Assembly (NCBI GenBank): GCA_029948255.1
Contig: JALIZF010001940.1
Span: 978,501-1,042,500, forward strand
Source: Telmatactis stephensoni
Taxonomy: Eukaryota; Cnidaria; Anthozoa; Actiniaria; Isophelliidae
DNA: 64,000 nt
Direction: 5' to 3'
Within the stretch, counting starts at the first letter, position 1; the number at the start of each line of letters is the position of its first letter. Under the pieces are notes generated by a model that was not told the DNA's origin, made no database searches, and saw nothing but the letters and a program-made list of their open reading frames with translations. Below are positions 10,122 through 22,261 of the stretch, piece by piece. The position numbers were made by a program, and so were the translations under genes.

Positions 10122-10678
10122 TACAATAGAATCCCGATTTCTCAAACCCTCAGTTTCTCGAACCTCCTGAAAACTCGAACCAATCGTTGTTTCCCTTGGA
10201 TTTGTTTCACTGTAGTTTTATCCCCGATTTCTCAAACCCTCAGTTTCTCGAACCTGGCTCGATAACTCGAACCAAATTTTTCCCCTTGGATTTGTTTTAC
10301 TATAGTTTTACCCCCGATTCCCCGACTCTCTCGAACCAATTTTCGTTTCCGGTCCTTTGAAGGTTCGAGAAATCGGGCCGGATCAAGAGACCAAAATACT
10401 AAGAGAGCGAAACTCAGTATTGATGTCTGTGCGATGTTCGTGGCGACTAAGGCTATTTTTAGTAACTTTGCCATCGCGTGCGCAAGACCCTCAACCAATA
10501 GAATTTGATTTTTGACGTGCGCGCGGACGGGACCGTTTGAATTCTATTGTTTAAGAGCCTTGCGCGCACGATGGCGAAATTACTAAAAATAGCCTTAGGC
10601 GCCACGAACATCGCACAGACATCAATATTGAGTTTCGCTCTCTTAGTATTATGGTCTCTTGGCCGGATTCTATTGTTA
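10122..10678. mobile_element. pogo/Tigger-like MITE, interrupted by a second MITE
   Basis: The left end reads TACAATAGAATCCCGATTTC and the right end, on the other strand, reads TAACAATAGAATCC followed, across the nested insertion, by CCCGATTTCTCGAACC. These are matching inverted ends starting at TA, as expected for TA-targeting mariner/pogo elements. The interior starts with two tandem 90-bp units (about 10133-10222 and 10223-10313, each beginning CCCGATTTCTCAAACCC) and a partial third. No transposase ORF is left. The right end is split by the hAT-like insertion at 10384-10660. Confidence 0.7.
10384..10660. mobile_element. hAT-like MITE nested in the pogo-like MITE
   Basis: Long inverted arms begin AAGAGACCAAAATACTAAGAG and end CTCTTAGTATTATGGTCTCTT. 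They are bordered by an 8-bp direct repeat GGCCGGAT (10376-10383 and 10661-10668), which is the target-site length of hAT elements. The arms meet in a GC-rich centre (GCGTGCGCAAG / CTTGCGCGCACG). A second family member is at 20998-21250. Confidence 0.75.
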
Positions 10679-10680
10679 AG

Positions 10681-10975
10681 ACCCATATCACGCAAGCATA
10701 ACAGCACTATATAATGAGCAGCAGTACATTACTGAGTCTGTGTATGTTGCTTGTTCTACTGAGACTCAGTGCTGCATTTATCTCATAGGTGTGAGAAAAG
10801 ACAAACACTGCTATAATGAGCAGTAACATGCATTATATTAATTACTGAGTCTGCGTGTTGCTTGTTAGTACATTACTGAGTGCCCATATGTATACTTGCT
10901 CTAAAACTAAGTGCTGCATTTGAGACAAGCACTGATAATATATATGAGCATTTCATCACTAAGCCTACGTCCAAA
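10681..10975. repeat. Diverged ~110 bp tandem repeat (ATGAGCAG...ACTGAGTCTG)
   Basis: Two full copies and a partial third, each with the ordered words CACT(G/A)..ATAATGAGCAG, CATTACTGAGTCTG, TGTTGCTTGTT and AAGTGCTGCATTT. No coding potential. Confidence 0.6.
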
Positions 10976-11280
10976 GGTATTCACAGGAGTAAGAAATGCA
11001 TTTATCCGTGTCCAAATTAAAGACAAGAGAAAAATTAAACGTTGTATTTGTTGAAGTTAATGCTGCCAACACGTATCGAAAAGTTTAATGTGTAGGGGAC
11101 CCAACGTAGTCTGTGTATAACTAATTGCACAAACATTGATCCTTTCAAAACACAGAATCTGAAAACGAAATGAACATTGGGAAATCTTGTTGATCAGATG
11201 ATTTTAAAGAAAGGTGTGATCATGAACGTGGACGTTTCAAAGAGTGACTGAGACAAATTACGCCTGGTATTCCAGCCACG

Positions 11281-11286
11281 TTTATT
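11281..11286 (-). terminator. Candidate poly(A) signal for the FAM124-like gene
   Basis: TTTATT on the plus strand is AATAAA on the minus strand, 184 bases beyond the stop codon of the FAM124-like ORF. It is the nearest canonical hexamer I noticed. Confidence 0.35.
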
Positions 11287-11469
11287 TAGCACATTTATAA
11301 ACCAGAACAAATGAAAATCCATGTATTACTTGCGTACTCAGGAGCTATTTTGGTCTCAGCTTCTAGGTTCGATGATTTTGAAAGGGTCAGTGTTTGTGCA
11401 AATAGCTATATGCTGCTTAAACTACCGTTTATGCTTACATTCGCAAGTACATAAATTAATAAATTATCT

Positions 11470-12501
11470 TTATACAAAATCAGGCTTCAAATCTCTCACG
11501 TTTTCATAAATCCTGATCGCTTCGTTCAGCGAGCCTTTCGAGCTAGCATTACTCTCTGTATCCGCTGAACATGTCTCATAATCCGAAGTGTCCTGAGCGC
11601 CGGGCTCCCTGTCTATAGGGGCTGTCTCATCAAGAATGATAACGTTCCCATCAGGGTCATTTGTGAGCCAGGACCCTTTTTCGTTGGGCATCGGTAAAGG
11701 ACAGCCCACCAAATAAGGAATTATGCTGTCTATATTTGGTATTTTGAACCGTAACCTTGCCGCGTGAGAGGGCCTGGGGTAGACTTGAGGTAGGCACTTC
11801 AGTGATAACTGAATGTCAAGACCAGTTTGTGAATATATAGGAAAATAGCAGAAGCCCGGTGAAGTACCTCGCGGTGTTATTCCAGTGATCTTTTCATAGA
11901 AAGCGCGCATGCTCGAAAGATCTTTAACCACTATATGAAACCTCAAATGTTCATTCCCATAATGCACCGGGCAGATCGACCACAGAGGAAGGTCATGGAA
12001 CGCCTGGTAGAAGTCTTGTCTTGCGGTGATCTGGGGTCGGACATCTCTGGGGAGTTCGATTCGATGGTGGAATTTCCAAGGTTCGGAAGTAAGATATTTT
12101 TGTACGGAAATTGCCGACAGTCGTCCGAATGTTTCCGAAAGAAAAAGTACAATACTTAAAGCAGGGCATTCCAAGCTACCATCATCGTAGTTGCCTTCGT
12201 TTTGACTTTCTTGATCCCAAGTTACAAGTGTTTCTTTGTAATCCTCGCTTTCCTGTAGGTTGATGAATTGAAATGTAGGGTCAATGCCCTCCAGTAAAGG
12301 CGAAAACAAATTTTTCAAAAAGTTCGTCTCTCCCTTCATTGTTCGTATTTGGAGCCTGCATTGAAAAGGGTCAGCAGTGTAGTTCTGTGTTATAGCACAG
12401 TTGTCATAGTAACTAGTATCCTTTGGTGATATTTTCGTGTCGATTTTGCGTGGTCTCGGGAGATGATTGGCGTCGAGACGTTGGACACTCATTTTGACCA
12501 T
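11470..12501 (-). CDS. FAM124: FAM124-family protein (glyoxalase/VOC-like fold)
   Basis: A complete 343-residue ORF. ATG has good context (A at -3, G at +4), with an in-frame TGA two codons upstream. It shows the conserved FAM124 core: PWKFHHR (residues 141-147), LWSICPVHYGNEHLRF (173-188), the block starting FCYFPIYSQ (217-238, ending SLKCLP), and WLTNDPDGNVIIL (278-290). The DPDGN turn is typical of vicinal-oxygen-chelate (glyoxalase-like) folds, to which FAM124 proteins are related. The N-terminal third and the acidic Ser-rich tail (after about 292) are not conserved. The biochemical role of FAM124A/B in animals is poorly known, so I assign no reaction. No signal peptide or membrane span is seen, so an intracellular site is likely. 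The gene appears to have one coding exon; a 5' UTR intron is possible but not demonstrated. The vertebrate A/B split cannot be applied here. Confidence 0.88.
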   Translation of the reverse strand: MVKMSVQRLDANHLPRPRKIDTKISPKDTSYYDNCAITQNYTADPFQCRLQIRTMKGETNFLKNLFSPLLEGIDPTFQFINLQESEDYKETLVTWDQESQNEGNYDDGSLECPALSIVLFLSETFGRLSAISVQKYLTSEPWKFHHRIELPRDVRPQITARQDFYQAFHDLPLWSICPVHYGNEHLRFHIVVKDLSSMRAFYEKITGITPRGTSPGFCYFPIYSQTGLDIQLSLKCLPQVYPRPSHAARLRFKIPNIDSIIPYLVGCPLPMPNEKGSWLTNDPDGNVIILDETAPIDREPGAQDTSDYETCSADTESNASSKGSLNEAIRIYENVRDLKPDFV

Positions 12502-14984
12502 TATTCAATCTTTTTGTTTCAGCTCGACGTTCTATAGGTTAAACAGAAAAATCACAATTAAAATAGTAACGAAAGAGAGAGAGCGCGGGAGTCAAAGAAA
12601 CAGGAACAGATCTCTAAAGCTAGGATAGAATATATGAACTAAATTATATGAACCAATTATCAGGAAATAAAAGTAGTTGTTTTGGTAAAGTAGATGCCGG
12701 GATTCACTGTCGTGGAAGCTCAAGATCTTTACAAAAACATACATCAGAACATTCGACTATAGTTAATTCACCTTTAACACCACCCTTGGCTTGTTGACAG
12801 CCATTTCTAACAGTGAGATAACTACATTTTAGACTGAGACCGAGCACTCAATGACAGCTTTTTAGGATTAGAGGTATGTTTTGCTTTGGTCGATTTTGGC
12901 TTTATGAATAGAGTAAGAACAATTATCAAGAGGTTGAAAAGGATTATAGTCGAGTACTTTTGCGTCAAAACATTTTATAATTATCTTCCTGAGATTTTTG
13001 GATTAACTAGTAAGATCTGGAATTCTAGGCAGTGATTGGTTGAAATCTTCGGAAACCATTGAAGTGCTTCCCGCCATGTAGCCTGCGCTAGCCGCCATGA
13101 TGAAGGTTGTACTTTGGGCTGCTTTGTAATTATTCGTATGCACAATTCGAGATTGTCATTGGTCATATACCCAGAAAACTATTTACGTGTTTCATCTCAA
13201 TGACGTAATTCGTCATTGTATTTGTCGTAGCTGACGTGAAAAAGAACTATGAGCGCAACAGTGGGATTCAAGGTTTTGATTGGTCAAAATTAAAGCTAGT
13301 AAGCCATTTAACTGCGTTTCGCGGCTGATGAAATTCTAGTGCCATTTTGAATCACATATTTTAGACTACTATTTCTTTTTTGGGGGAATCATTCAATATC
13401 TAATGTAAGATTCTGAAAGGCAAATCTATGTCAGCTAAAACGTTTGGCTAATTGCTTTGTTAGTAATCTCGTCACATGCAGAGAGATTTATAGTAAACAA
13501 AGCGATTCACCGAAGTGTGGTGAGAAATTATACGTGCCAGATTGTCAACCGAAAGGTTATTTTAGTTAACTAAGGACAATAGGCAAAAAACGAATCCTAG
13601 CCTGGAACAAGCAAAAACCGTCATTAAGAAAACAAAAAAAACATCTTATGCACTAGGCCTTTTTGTCGTAACACTATTTTCCAATTTCGTGCATCTTGAA
13701 ACAAAGAACTGTAGAAAAGAAAAAATTCAAAATGAATTGAGAGATTACTTTAATTGTCACCTTTACTTGACAGCAAAATTACGTTATCTAATAAAAATAA
13801 GTTTCTTTGGTGACTAACGAACCAAAAAGGCTGTTTATTTTTAAAATTAAACAATAAAACAAGGTTGTTTTAAGATCTTTAAGTTCCTTATTTTCTTATT
13901 CAAATACAGAAAGCTCTTCATAAAAGTTTCAAGTACCTAAAAGCAATCAAACAAAATCTAAATTAAACTCATAACATTAATCATGGCTTGCTCTGATATT
14001 GTCACTCTGGTGGCAAAAGTCACGGTTTTATTACCCTGAATTTGGTTTACTGAGTTTAGAATCTAGATCCTTTTGACATAAAAACATATTAACGAAGAGT
14101 GTCGACAAACTGCCGTTCGAGTGTTCAGATTTCTACTCGCTTGAAAACTAACATTCGCTTGTGGTCGATGTATTATTTAGTTTAATATACTCAAAATTGC
14201 CAAGATTTTTTTACATCAAAGTCGGTATTTAACACGAATACATGTTTTTAGGCCAAAAAACGCTTAAAACTCTTTGAAATTCGAAAGTCTCGAACTACAA
14301 ATGCTGAGTAGAATGATATGCAAAACTTACCGAATCTTCAACCAGACAAAGACCAACTTCATTTTGCTTCAGTCTTTGTTACAGCATCGACCAACATGCA
14401 TCGTACTTAACTCAGTGCTGTTCAGTAGGACGATTGAGGTATCAAACTTGTACATTCGTCTTCGGTTTAGCTCAATTTTGTCGAGTAAATCAGCTAGATT
14501 GAAATATAATCAAAGAGTAGCTAGTGAATCAATTGAGCTTCTTAGCTCTTTTGACGCTCGTGTATGTCATAGGACGCTTTTGCTAATAGACCAAAACAAT
14601 AGCCTTTTTCAAATGAATATTGTAATGATTTTAAGAACAAAGAACTCAGTAGACGTTATTATGCTTTGGTTTATGAAAAAACAACCAATCAGATTGAAGA
14701 AAAGATGTCTTAAGAACAAATTAAAAGGATTTGGGAGTGAATTATCTTTGAAAGCAGTTTTCAACGATAATCAATGACTCTATCGGTAATCTAATTGTTT
14801 TTTTATTTGACCGATGAATTAACAAAAGCGATGCCATATTGATAAAAGTTCTAGTTTGTCGGGAAAAGAGTGTTCTCTTCTGGGAAACTCGAATTAGAAA
14901 TCACTGATCTGTAATAACTTTTTTGATTTTATGGAAAACCTTATTTTTAAAGCAAAAACAGTGCTAGAATTACTCAAAATAATC
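12502..14984. other. Intergenic upstream of the FAM124-like gene, no gene seen
   Basis: No supported gene. A plus-strand 167-codon ORF at 14274-14777 has no domain and AT-driven composition, and I do not call it. A possible minus-strand donor (GTAAGT, plus 14325-14330) lies behind a short ATG-led stretch and could be a leading exon of something, without further support. Confidence 0.35.
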
Positions 14985-15265
<281 letters not shown>

Positions 15266-17825
15266 AAATTATGCTAAAAACCGATAATGTTAATAAACTG
15301 TCATGATTCAAGCTTCTTGGTATTTTCAGATATTTTCCAGTGCTTGGGCTTCCTGTGTAGGGCTAAGGATATCGTGAAATATGTCACTTGGCCAGATTCA
15401 TAGCACTCAAGTGGTTTTCCGGTCAAACTGACAAGTACTCATTGATTATCCAATAAAATTAACCCCAATAAAAATGATATGACAAACGTCGTAGCATTCA
15501 AGTGGCTTTCTGGAAAATACTTTTCTGAGGCCAATTTCTCAAAAACCCGATAACTTCACGGACTCATTAATTTACAGGAAATTGGAGTGCGTGATCATCT
15601 GTTAACTTGCCTGTAAAATAACAGAAATTGAAAATAACGTGCGTTTCGAGAAACCCCGAAAACTTTATTTGGAAAGTTAATGGGCCCGCCTTAAAGTTCA
15701 GTCGGGTCGTTCGAGAAACGGCCCCCCGCTGAGAAGGCACTATGCCAAAACAAAATAACAAACATGAATTCAATGATAATGATAGCAATGATATTGATAA
15801 TACAGTAATAGTATTAACATTGAAAGAAAATCATGACTGTCTCATAGGTGGAGCTTTTTTAAAATGAAAAGTTTGAATATTCGAGGAAAAAATATTTCGT
15901 GAGCAAATGTTGTTGATAAAACTATAGTTAATAGCTATTAACTATGATAAAGTATTTGACAGATGATTCAAATACGTTGAAAACAAACCAAAAGCAAACA
16001 GCAGCAAACAGCAGAAAGGTTGTTTGAGACGCTCTTGCTCGAACGTTCTGATATGAAAGGCGTTTTCTACAAAGAGTAGTTACTGGGCCCGGTTACTGGG
16101 TCTATAATAATACTTATGAAATAGTGCGCGCAAAAACGTCTTCAATGCACTGAAAGTCGAGTATAAAGTTCAGGAGATTTTACTATTGATCTTCAAAATT
16201 TGAGAGTAATGTAACCTATAAGCAATCGTACGCAGCGATGAACTGCAGGACGAGTGTGCACTGTTCTGACTGCAGTAACTCTAAAATAAGCAGTAATGAC
16301 TAGCTTCTAGCTTACTTTGTATTTCATTCTAGCATTATCAACTTACCTATAGTGCAAAAGATGCTCCGTAGTTCGTGTTAACACGGGGTACTGGCATTTA
16401 ACTTGCAAGTTAACGCAAAACAGACATTGAATACAGTCAGGAAGACCGTCAGCTGGTGTCAGTACAGGAATTAAAAGACACGGCTTTGGGATTTTGTTTG
16501 TCGTTGGTTGATTGAATTTGCAGGCGCTCTTCACGTGAAGATATGATAGATTAGATATGGAGAGAGAAGGAGGGGGAGGGGGCGGGGGGATCTGGAGTTT
16601 CATTGAGGTTGCCATAGGAAACCCAAAGAGCTTTAATTACTCGTGCCCAGGTCTTTAGGCCGGGAACGAGTTATAAACTGCAAATGTTTTTTTTTTTTCT
16701 CTATTCGTCCTGAGAGACTTTTGATTGGTTAAGAACGTAAAAACAATGCCCTTCATTCATCACCTTTGAGCGAACGCAAGCCAGGAACTTTAGGAATGCA
16801 AGATGGCCGACTACAAAGAAAATAGCTTTCAGAGATAGGCTTTTCCTGCAGTAGAACAATGTAAATTGGAGCTTTTAACTCGAGATATACCTATATACTT
16901 ATAAGAGCTTCAGAATGGGCTGTTATTTTGAGCTTCATCTCCAATACTTTGACCAAATATCGAACTCTAAATGGAGTACTTGAAAGCCGAGGCCCTCGCG
17001 ATAACGACTATTTCCTATGAGCTGGGAATCTACGAATTTCTCATCCTACATGTTGCTAAACGAACATACATAGAAGCAAGTCAATTATATTCCTCATTCA
17101 AGCATTCAAGAGATCTTGAGAGGTTTTTGTACTGAATTTTAATTTAATATCAGAATGGCATGAAACTAGATTCCGTTGACCTTGTATTTCGCGTTTGGTC
17201 ACGTAACGTCTTTCAGTATTCATATATAAAACATCCGAAACATGAACGAAAAAATACACGATTTGTTATTGTGTCAAATATGCCGTTGTAGACTCTTTAC
17301 AGCAAACAATTGAGATATATAGTGAAATATTAAGAAGTTGAATATAAAACTGGTATATTTTTGCATGTTGGAGATATCTAATACCTATGCATGATAATGG
17401 AAAGACAAAGGCACTAATAGCTGTTGACAGACAAACTGACTAATCAATATATTTTTTAGTTTAAGTTAGCCGATTCAAAAAAGGTCATTTGTTACGGTTA
17501 GCTATTTCCCGGAATGGTGAAGAATGCGTGAAACGGCTAGGGGAAGAGTACGAACGGAGCCGGTCATTGGAGCCTCTCTTAAAAAGGGCTCCAGGGGCAC
17601 GAGTGAACGCACGTGTGCGTCTAGTTCATTTTATTCTTGATAGATGACTCCCAAGCTAGGTTCACTGTGAGAAGAATAAACATTCTCAGATTTATAATAT
17701 TTTAGACGAAAAACATTAATAAACACAATTATTTTAGTGATACCGGTGATATACGAGTTTAGTTTTTTGATGCAATTTTGATGCACTCTTAATGTCTTTA
17801 TCATTTACTTAACTTCTTACTTTTG
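15266..17825. other. Intergenic, no gene seen
   Basis: No domain-bearing ORF. It contains a G-rich run (about 16568-16590) that could form a G-quadruplex. A CACAGGAAGCCC motif (minus) is at about 15345-15358. Confidence 0.35.
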
Positions 17826-19800
17826 CAGTCGTCGCCCCCCCCCCCTCCCCCCCAAAAAAAGTACTTGAACCTTCACCTGAAGGATGATGTCAATGACATC
17901 ACAAAAGTTCTATTTTTCATTTAATTCACAATATTCAAATGTTATCTCAAGTATACTCCGCACTTGTGTTACACAACACTATTTTATCCATTTTTTGCTC
18001 TATATTTTCTGCAGTATATTTTACTCATTTTGTATTTATGTTATTTTATATTTTATTCATTTTGCATTTATATTATTCATATTCTTATTCATTTGATACG
18101 GTTCAGTTTTTATTATTGCGTTCTTCTATTTGATTTGAACCCTGATCAAAACTTGGCAAACAAATTGGCTATTAATTTAATTACCGATTTTTTTCAACAT
18201 ATCAATGTACAAGTTTCTTTTGTTCGCTAATCCAGGAACAATAGGCTGATCCAGGAATAATAGACTACGAGTTGGTCTACCAGATTTTTGATATCGGTGA
18301 CTAATAGAAACCACGTAAACATCAACTTGCAATTGGCCTTGCTGGAAAACCAGTTCTCTCAAGCTCTTGGTATCTTGTTTACAAGCAAAAGGAGACTCCT
18401 CCTACTTGTGCATACTAGGTGTTACACAACAGGGTACACACCCAAACTTTTGAGCGAGTTGTTCTTCCAGCAAGTAACTTGTCAAGATAAACAATTTTAA
18501 CCACTTGATTAGTTTTGAAATTATCTATTCGGATACGGTTGTAACTAAGTGTTTTGACCCAGAAAGCACTAAGAAGTTTCTGCGAAACCTTCTCTGTGTT
18601 TGCTACAGTCAACAAAGTCAATGAGCTTCGAGCTTGATCCTAGCAACCAATAGCGTGCTCTCTAGCACTGTAATATCGTTGATTGATAGGTAAAAACTGG
18701 TCAAACCACTTAGGTGAACTGAGTGACTATAATAGTACTGCAACCCAGAGTTGATCAGAGTTGTAGCAGAGAAGTAGAGTGTAATCATCTTGCGAAGCAT
18801 TAAAGAGAAGTTGAACCAAAAAAGTCTCTACTGAGTCGTCCCGTAACACTTGAACGAAGTTTGTTTTTCTTCTCGATGCTAGACAAATTCCAAAGTGCTT
18901 TTGACCCAAAACGTTCTTCAGGCTGGGGAAATTAGGAAATTAGCATATTTTGGCGGGAACTGGATCTTGGAGTTTAACCTTTCCATTGACTGCTCCCCTT
19001 TTGCTCGGGCCTCGCTACACCCCTGATCAGATGAATTTCTAAAGTACTGGAAAAGTTGTCCCTAACCCTACTAAAAATCTGAAGAATATTAGAACAGCTA
19101 TCAGAAACTCTATAACAGACTATACGAACTTATCATGCTAGTACCAAAACTCGTGTTAGTATATATTTGTAATTAGAAAACTTTTCCGAAACTTTTCCTT
19201 TTTCTGTTTAATGCACTGCGCTCTTTTACCTCCCTCAAGCTATAGTGCAGGTGTAAAGAGCAGACTGACGGAGATACAGCTATATCTTGGGGTGTGTTTC
19301 GTCCACCATATATAGAAGGGAAAAAATATATAGGAAATTCTGAAAATGACCCTAAAAGGTACCTGAGTCTTATCCAGGTGGGCGTGGCAATGCATGATTT
19401 TTACCCCTCAGCTCAAGGTACCAACGTACTCAAAAACAATCAATGTAATATTTTTCAGTTTTAATAGTTTAAAGAGAGAATCCTGGAACATTTCTTCCCC
19501 CCCCCCCCGAAATTTCGTAAATTTCGTGTCCCGGATTGATTTCATCACGTGACAAGTTTCAGCTCAGGACGAAAAGCTCTTCATGACGCTGTCCCGGTAG
19601 AAAAGACAGCACCCCTGCAATGGTTAGTGCAACTCCGTAGCGAGACAAGTTGCACAACGCATATTATTGCACCATGTAACAGCGCCTTAATAAAGAATCG
19701 CGTCGAGTTAAAAATATTAAAACACCCTTAAAGAATGAAGACTATAATTTGCCGTGCCCTGTCAGTGGCCCGTTAAGGGCCATTGAGTCATCAAAGGAGC
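17826..19800. other. Intergenic: poly-C tracts and ATTT-rich sequence, no gene seen
   Basis: Poly-C tracts lie at about 17835-17852 and 19499-19508. A loose ATTCATTTTGTATTTAT repeat covers about 18000-18095. Short ORFs around 17.9-18.9 kb have no family resemblance. Confidence 0.4.
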
Positions 19801-20018
19801 AAGGATGGCACAGTTGGTTAGTGCGCGGCCTTCGGTGCAAGAGGTCCCGAGTTCGAATCCCAGCCAGACCTCACATCCTTGTTTCGACTTCTTTCCAATC
19901 TGTGTAGCTTTAATTAGCTTTAAATACCCTTAAAACGGAGCACTGATGGAGAGAGGGGAGTAAAATGAGCGCACCGTCGACCTCAGGTTTGTCAGTTGAA
20001 TTACTGTTACGAGTTATC
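19801..20018 (+). mobile_element. tRNA-derived SINE, family 1
   Basis: The head has an RNA polymerase III A box (TGGCACAGTTGGTTAGTGCG) and B box (GAGTTCGAATCCC), but the stems do not close into a functional tRNA. The body runs TGTGTAGCTTTAATTAGC to GGAGCACTGATGGAGAG and ends near GTTACGAGTTATCGACG. A second copy of the same body lies in inverted orientation at about 25668-25873, which confirms a dispersed family. Confidence 0.8.
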
Positions 20019-20028
20019 GACGTTTGGA

Positions 20029-20341
20029 GGCAGCATGGCCGAGTGGTCAGAGCGTTGGTCTCGTAATCTTGCGGTCCCAGGTTCGATTCCCGCTCTGGCC
20101 ACTAGCTGAGACTGAATTTGTTCCGATTTCGATTAGTTCAAATTCAGTTTCTCGGCCATGCTTGTAATATAGCCAACTAGTTTGCCTCCTTGCCAGTTGG
20201 GATTCTTAATCCATTTCTGTTTGATTTATATGATTTAGTTAGGATTTGTAAATTGAGCTGAAAAGCCCTGTTGAGGGAGTCTCAATCATGTATGTATGTA
20301 CGTTAAATATGGTTGCTTTACTTTACTTTACTTTACTTTAT
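20029..20341 (+). mobile_element. tRNA-derived SINE, family 2, with TTTAC tail
   Basis: The tRNA-like head carries an A box (TGGCCGAGTGGTCAGAGCG) and a B box (GGTTCGATTCCCG). An unrelated body of about 210 bases follows, ending in GAGCTGAAAAGCCCTG, and the 3' tail is (CTTTA)4-5 at about 20317-20341. A head, body and simple-repeat tail is the standard SINE architecture. It sits directly downstream of the family 1 SINE in the same orientation. It is not a functional tRNA gene, because the acceptor stem does not pair well. Confidence 0.82.
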
Positions 20342-20997
20342 CGATGACGCCTTAAAGAAAACCATTTAACATGAGTGGTCTTTTTATCAACATCAAGACT
20401 AAGACGATATGAAAATAGAACCATTTTAATTGCATTTAATAATATTACATCTTGAGATCAAAGGCTTAACATCAGACAATAATTATATCCTTTATATATA
20501 TTGGTGTGAAAAATAGAGTTTTAGTTCGTAAAACAACATTTCTTCAAGTAACATGGAGAAGTCAACCTCCAATAGTTTTTGCAGTTTGATCATTTAGTAG
20601 TGACAAAATCTTCGAACTTAAAAGTTATTTTTTTTTGGAAGAACATTGAATGTATTGTAGTCATTCTAAAATAGGTTTTCCATATTTGAAAATATTTTCG
20701 AATTTGAAATCTATTTTCCGATTGGCCCTTCTCCGTCGGCTACCATATCACGTGATCAGCAAAAATAAACAGCTCTATTTTTGGAAATATTGTGATGTTT
20801 GGTTGTATTTCTTTTCTTTAATGCGTCGATAGCATGAGAATGATAAACATATTGCTTAGTCATATCGTTTACGTTTATGGTCAACAGTTTAGAGAATGAT
20901 TTCTCCATAAATTTCATCCTGTTTTACGAGGGCAAGATATAAGTTACAGCGGAATTAAAGCCGCTATCACAGCTACTTTGCTAACTATAATATAACC
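20342..20997. other. Intergenic, no gene seen
   Basis: AT-rich, only short ORFs. Nothing supportable. Confidence 0.4.
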
Positions 20998-21250
20998 AAG
21001 AGACCATAATACTAAGAGGACTAAACTGGTATTGATGTCTGTACGATGTGCTTGGGACTAATAGGTTATTTTTAGTAACAGGAAGTTGACGACATCGCGC
21101 GCGCAAACAATTTGAAGGAGGAACATTTCGTTTCCACGCGCGCGTAAAAGTCAAATTCCATTGTTTGATGAGAGCCTTGCGCGCGATATGACGTCAACTC
21201 CCTGTTACTAAAAATAACCTAAGCGCCAAGCACATCGCACAGATATCAAT
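20998..21250. mobile_element. hAT-like MITE, second copy, right end truncated
   Basis: It starts AAGAGACCATAATACTAAGAG and carries the same inverted arms and CGCGCGC centre as the nested copy at 10384-10660. The right arm stops at ACAGATATCAAT, about 40 bases before the expected terminus. Confidence 0.7.
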
Positions 21251-21699
21251 CCAATAGTTTAGATCGTGATTGTTTATCATGGCCCTCGTACTTTCGATAT
21301 ATTGGATGACTGAAAGCGAGTAATAGCTAGGTTTCAAACAGCTGTTTAATCTCATTATCTGCCTCAAATGATGGTCAAACATTGACCACTATGTGCTCTC
21401 AACCAGAGAATATTCTATTGAAAACTTGTTTTTTACAACAAGACTGGAAATGACGTCATATGAAACCCAGCAATTGTGGGTCAAGTCGAGGCTCGGGAGG
21501 AAATGAAATAATAATTACGATTTCTCCAATGTCAGACCAGAGCCTTGTTTTGGATTACTTTGTGTGTGATCACTCAACCAATACATCGAAAGTGGTCTAT
21601 TCCAGTACTATTGAATATGAGGATTTCAAATTTCTTAGAGCGCAATTCGTATGACTAAGAAACAGACGTAAAGTGAGCGAAACTTGATTTGACCTTGCA

Positions 21700-21880
21700 A
21701 CGGTCGTGTTATAGTCGTGATGTGAATGTCGTGACCGTGCCATGATCGTGCAATAACTGTGACGTGACCGTGATCGTGCTGGCCACATGCCACAACCGTG
21801 CTGCCATCAGTGCTGTGACAGTGTTGTAATCGTGCTATGATCGTTAAAGTGTCATGTCTGCGTGATGAAAGTGTGACCTG
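21700..21880. repeat. Degenerate CGTGATCGTG minisatellite
   Basis: About 180 bases are built from variants of a ~9-11 base unit (GATCGTGC, GACCGTG, AACCGTGCTG). No reading frame is conserved. Confidence 0.55.
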
Positions 21881-22111
21881 TACTATACCGCGTTTTCTTC
21901 AACAGTCACACATACAAAATCCGCTCCGTGAAAAGACAGGATAGCGTAGCGGTGTCTGTCTAATACGGTTTGCTTTTCTAAAGCCCGGATGTACCTACCG
22001 AACACTATTGGATGAATCTATCAAGCTATATGGCTGGAAGACTATATTAAATATCCCGAGTTATGCATTATCATGTTGCAATATGTGTATATCATGCTGC
22101 ACTTGATTGTT

Positions 22112-22134
22112 TTCTCTCTCTCTCTCTCTCTCTC
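22112..22134. repeat. (TC)n microsatellite
   Basis: A short pure TC dinucleotide run of about 11 units. Confidence 0.85.
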
Positions 22135-22261
22135 CTCTGCATTCCTAGCTGTTAAAGCTGAAAATCTATCCAACAGAGTTCGCTAGTGAACGCTTGCCAT
22201 GAAAACAAAAGTCAATTTAAAAAGTTCATTAAAGTGATAATTTTATGGTTTTGGACGGATC

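Noticed and set aside
14274..14777. 167-codon plus-strand ORF
   Set aside because: No recognisable domain, AT-driven composition, no splice or context support. Could be chance in a stop-poor stretch.
16343..16615. 90-codon minus-strand ORF with a poly-Pro run
   Set aside because: The poly-Pro comes from the G-rich run on the other strand. No other support.
19801..19875. Functional tRNA gene
   Set aside because: Stems do not fold into a cloverleaf, and the same body recurs at 25.7 kb, as expected of a SINE.
20031..20105. Functional tRNA gene
   Set aside because: A and B boxes are present, but the acceptor stem does not pair and a SINE body with a (CTTTA)n tail follows.
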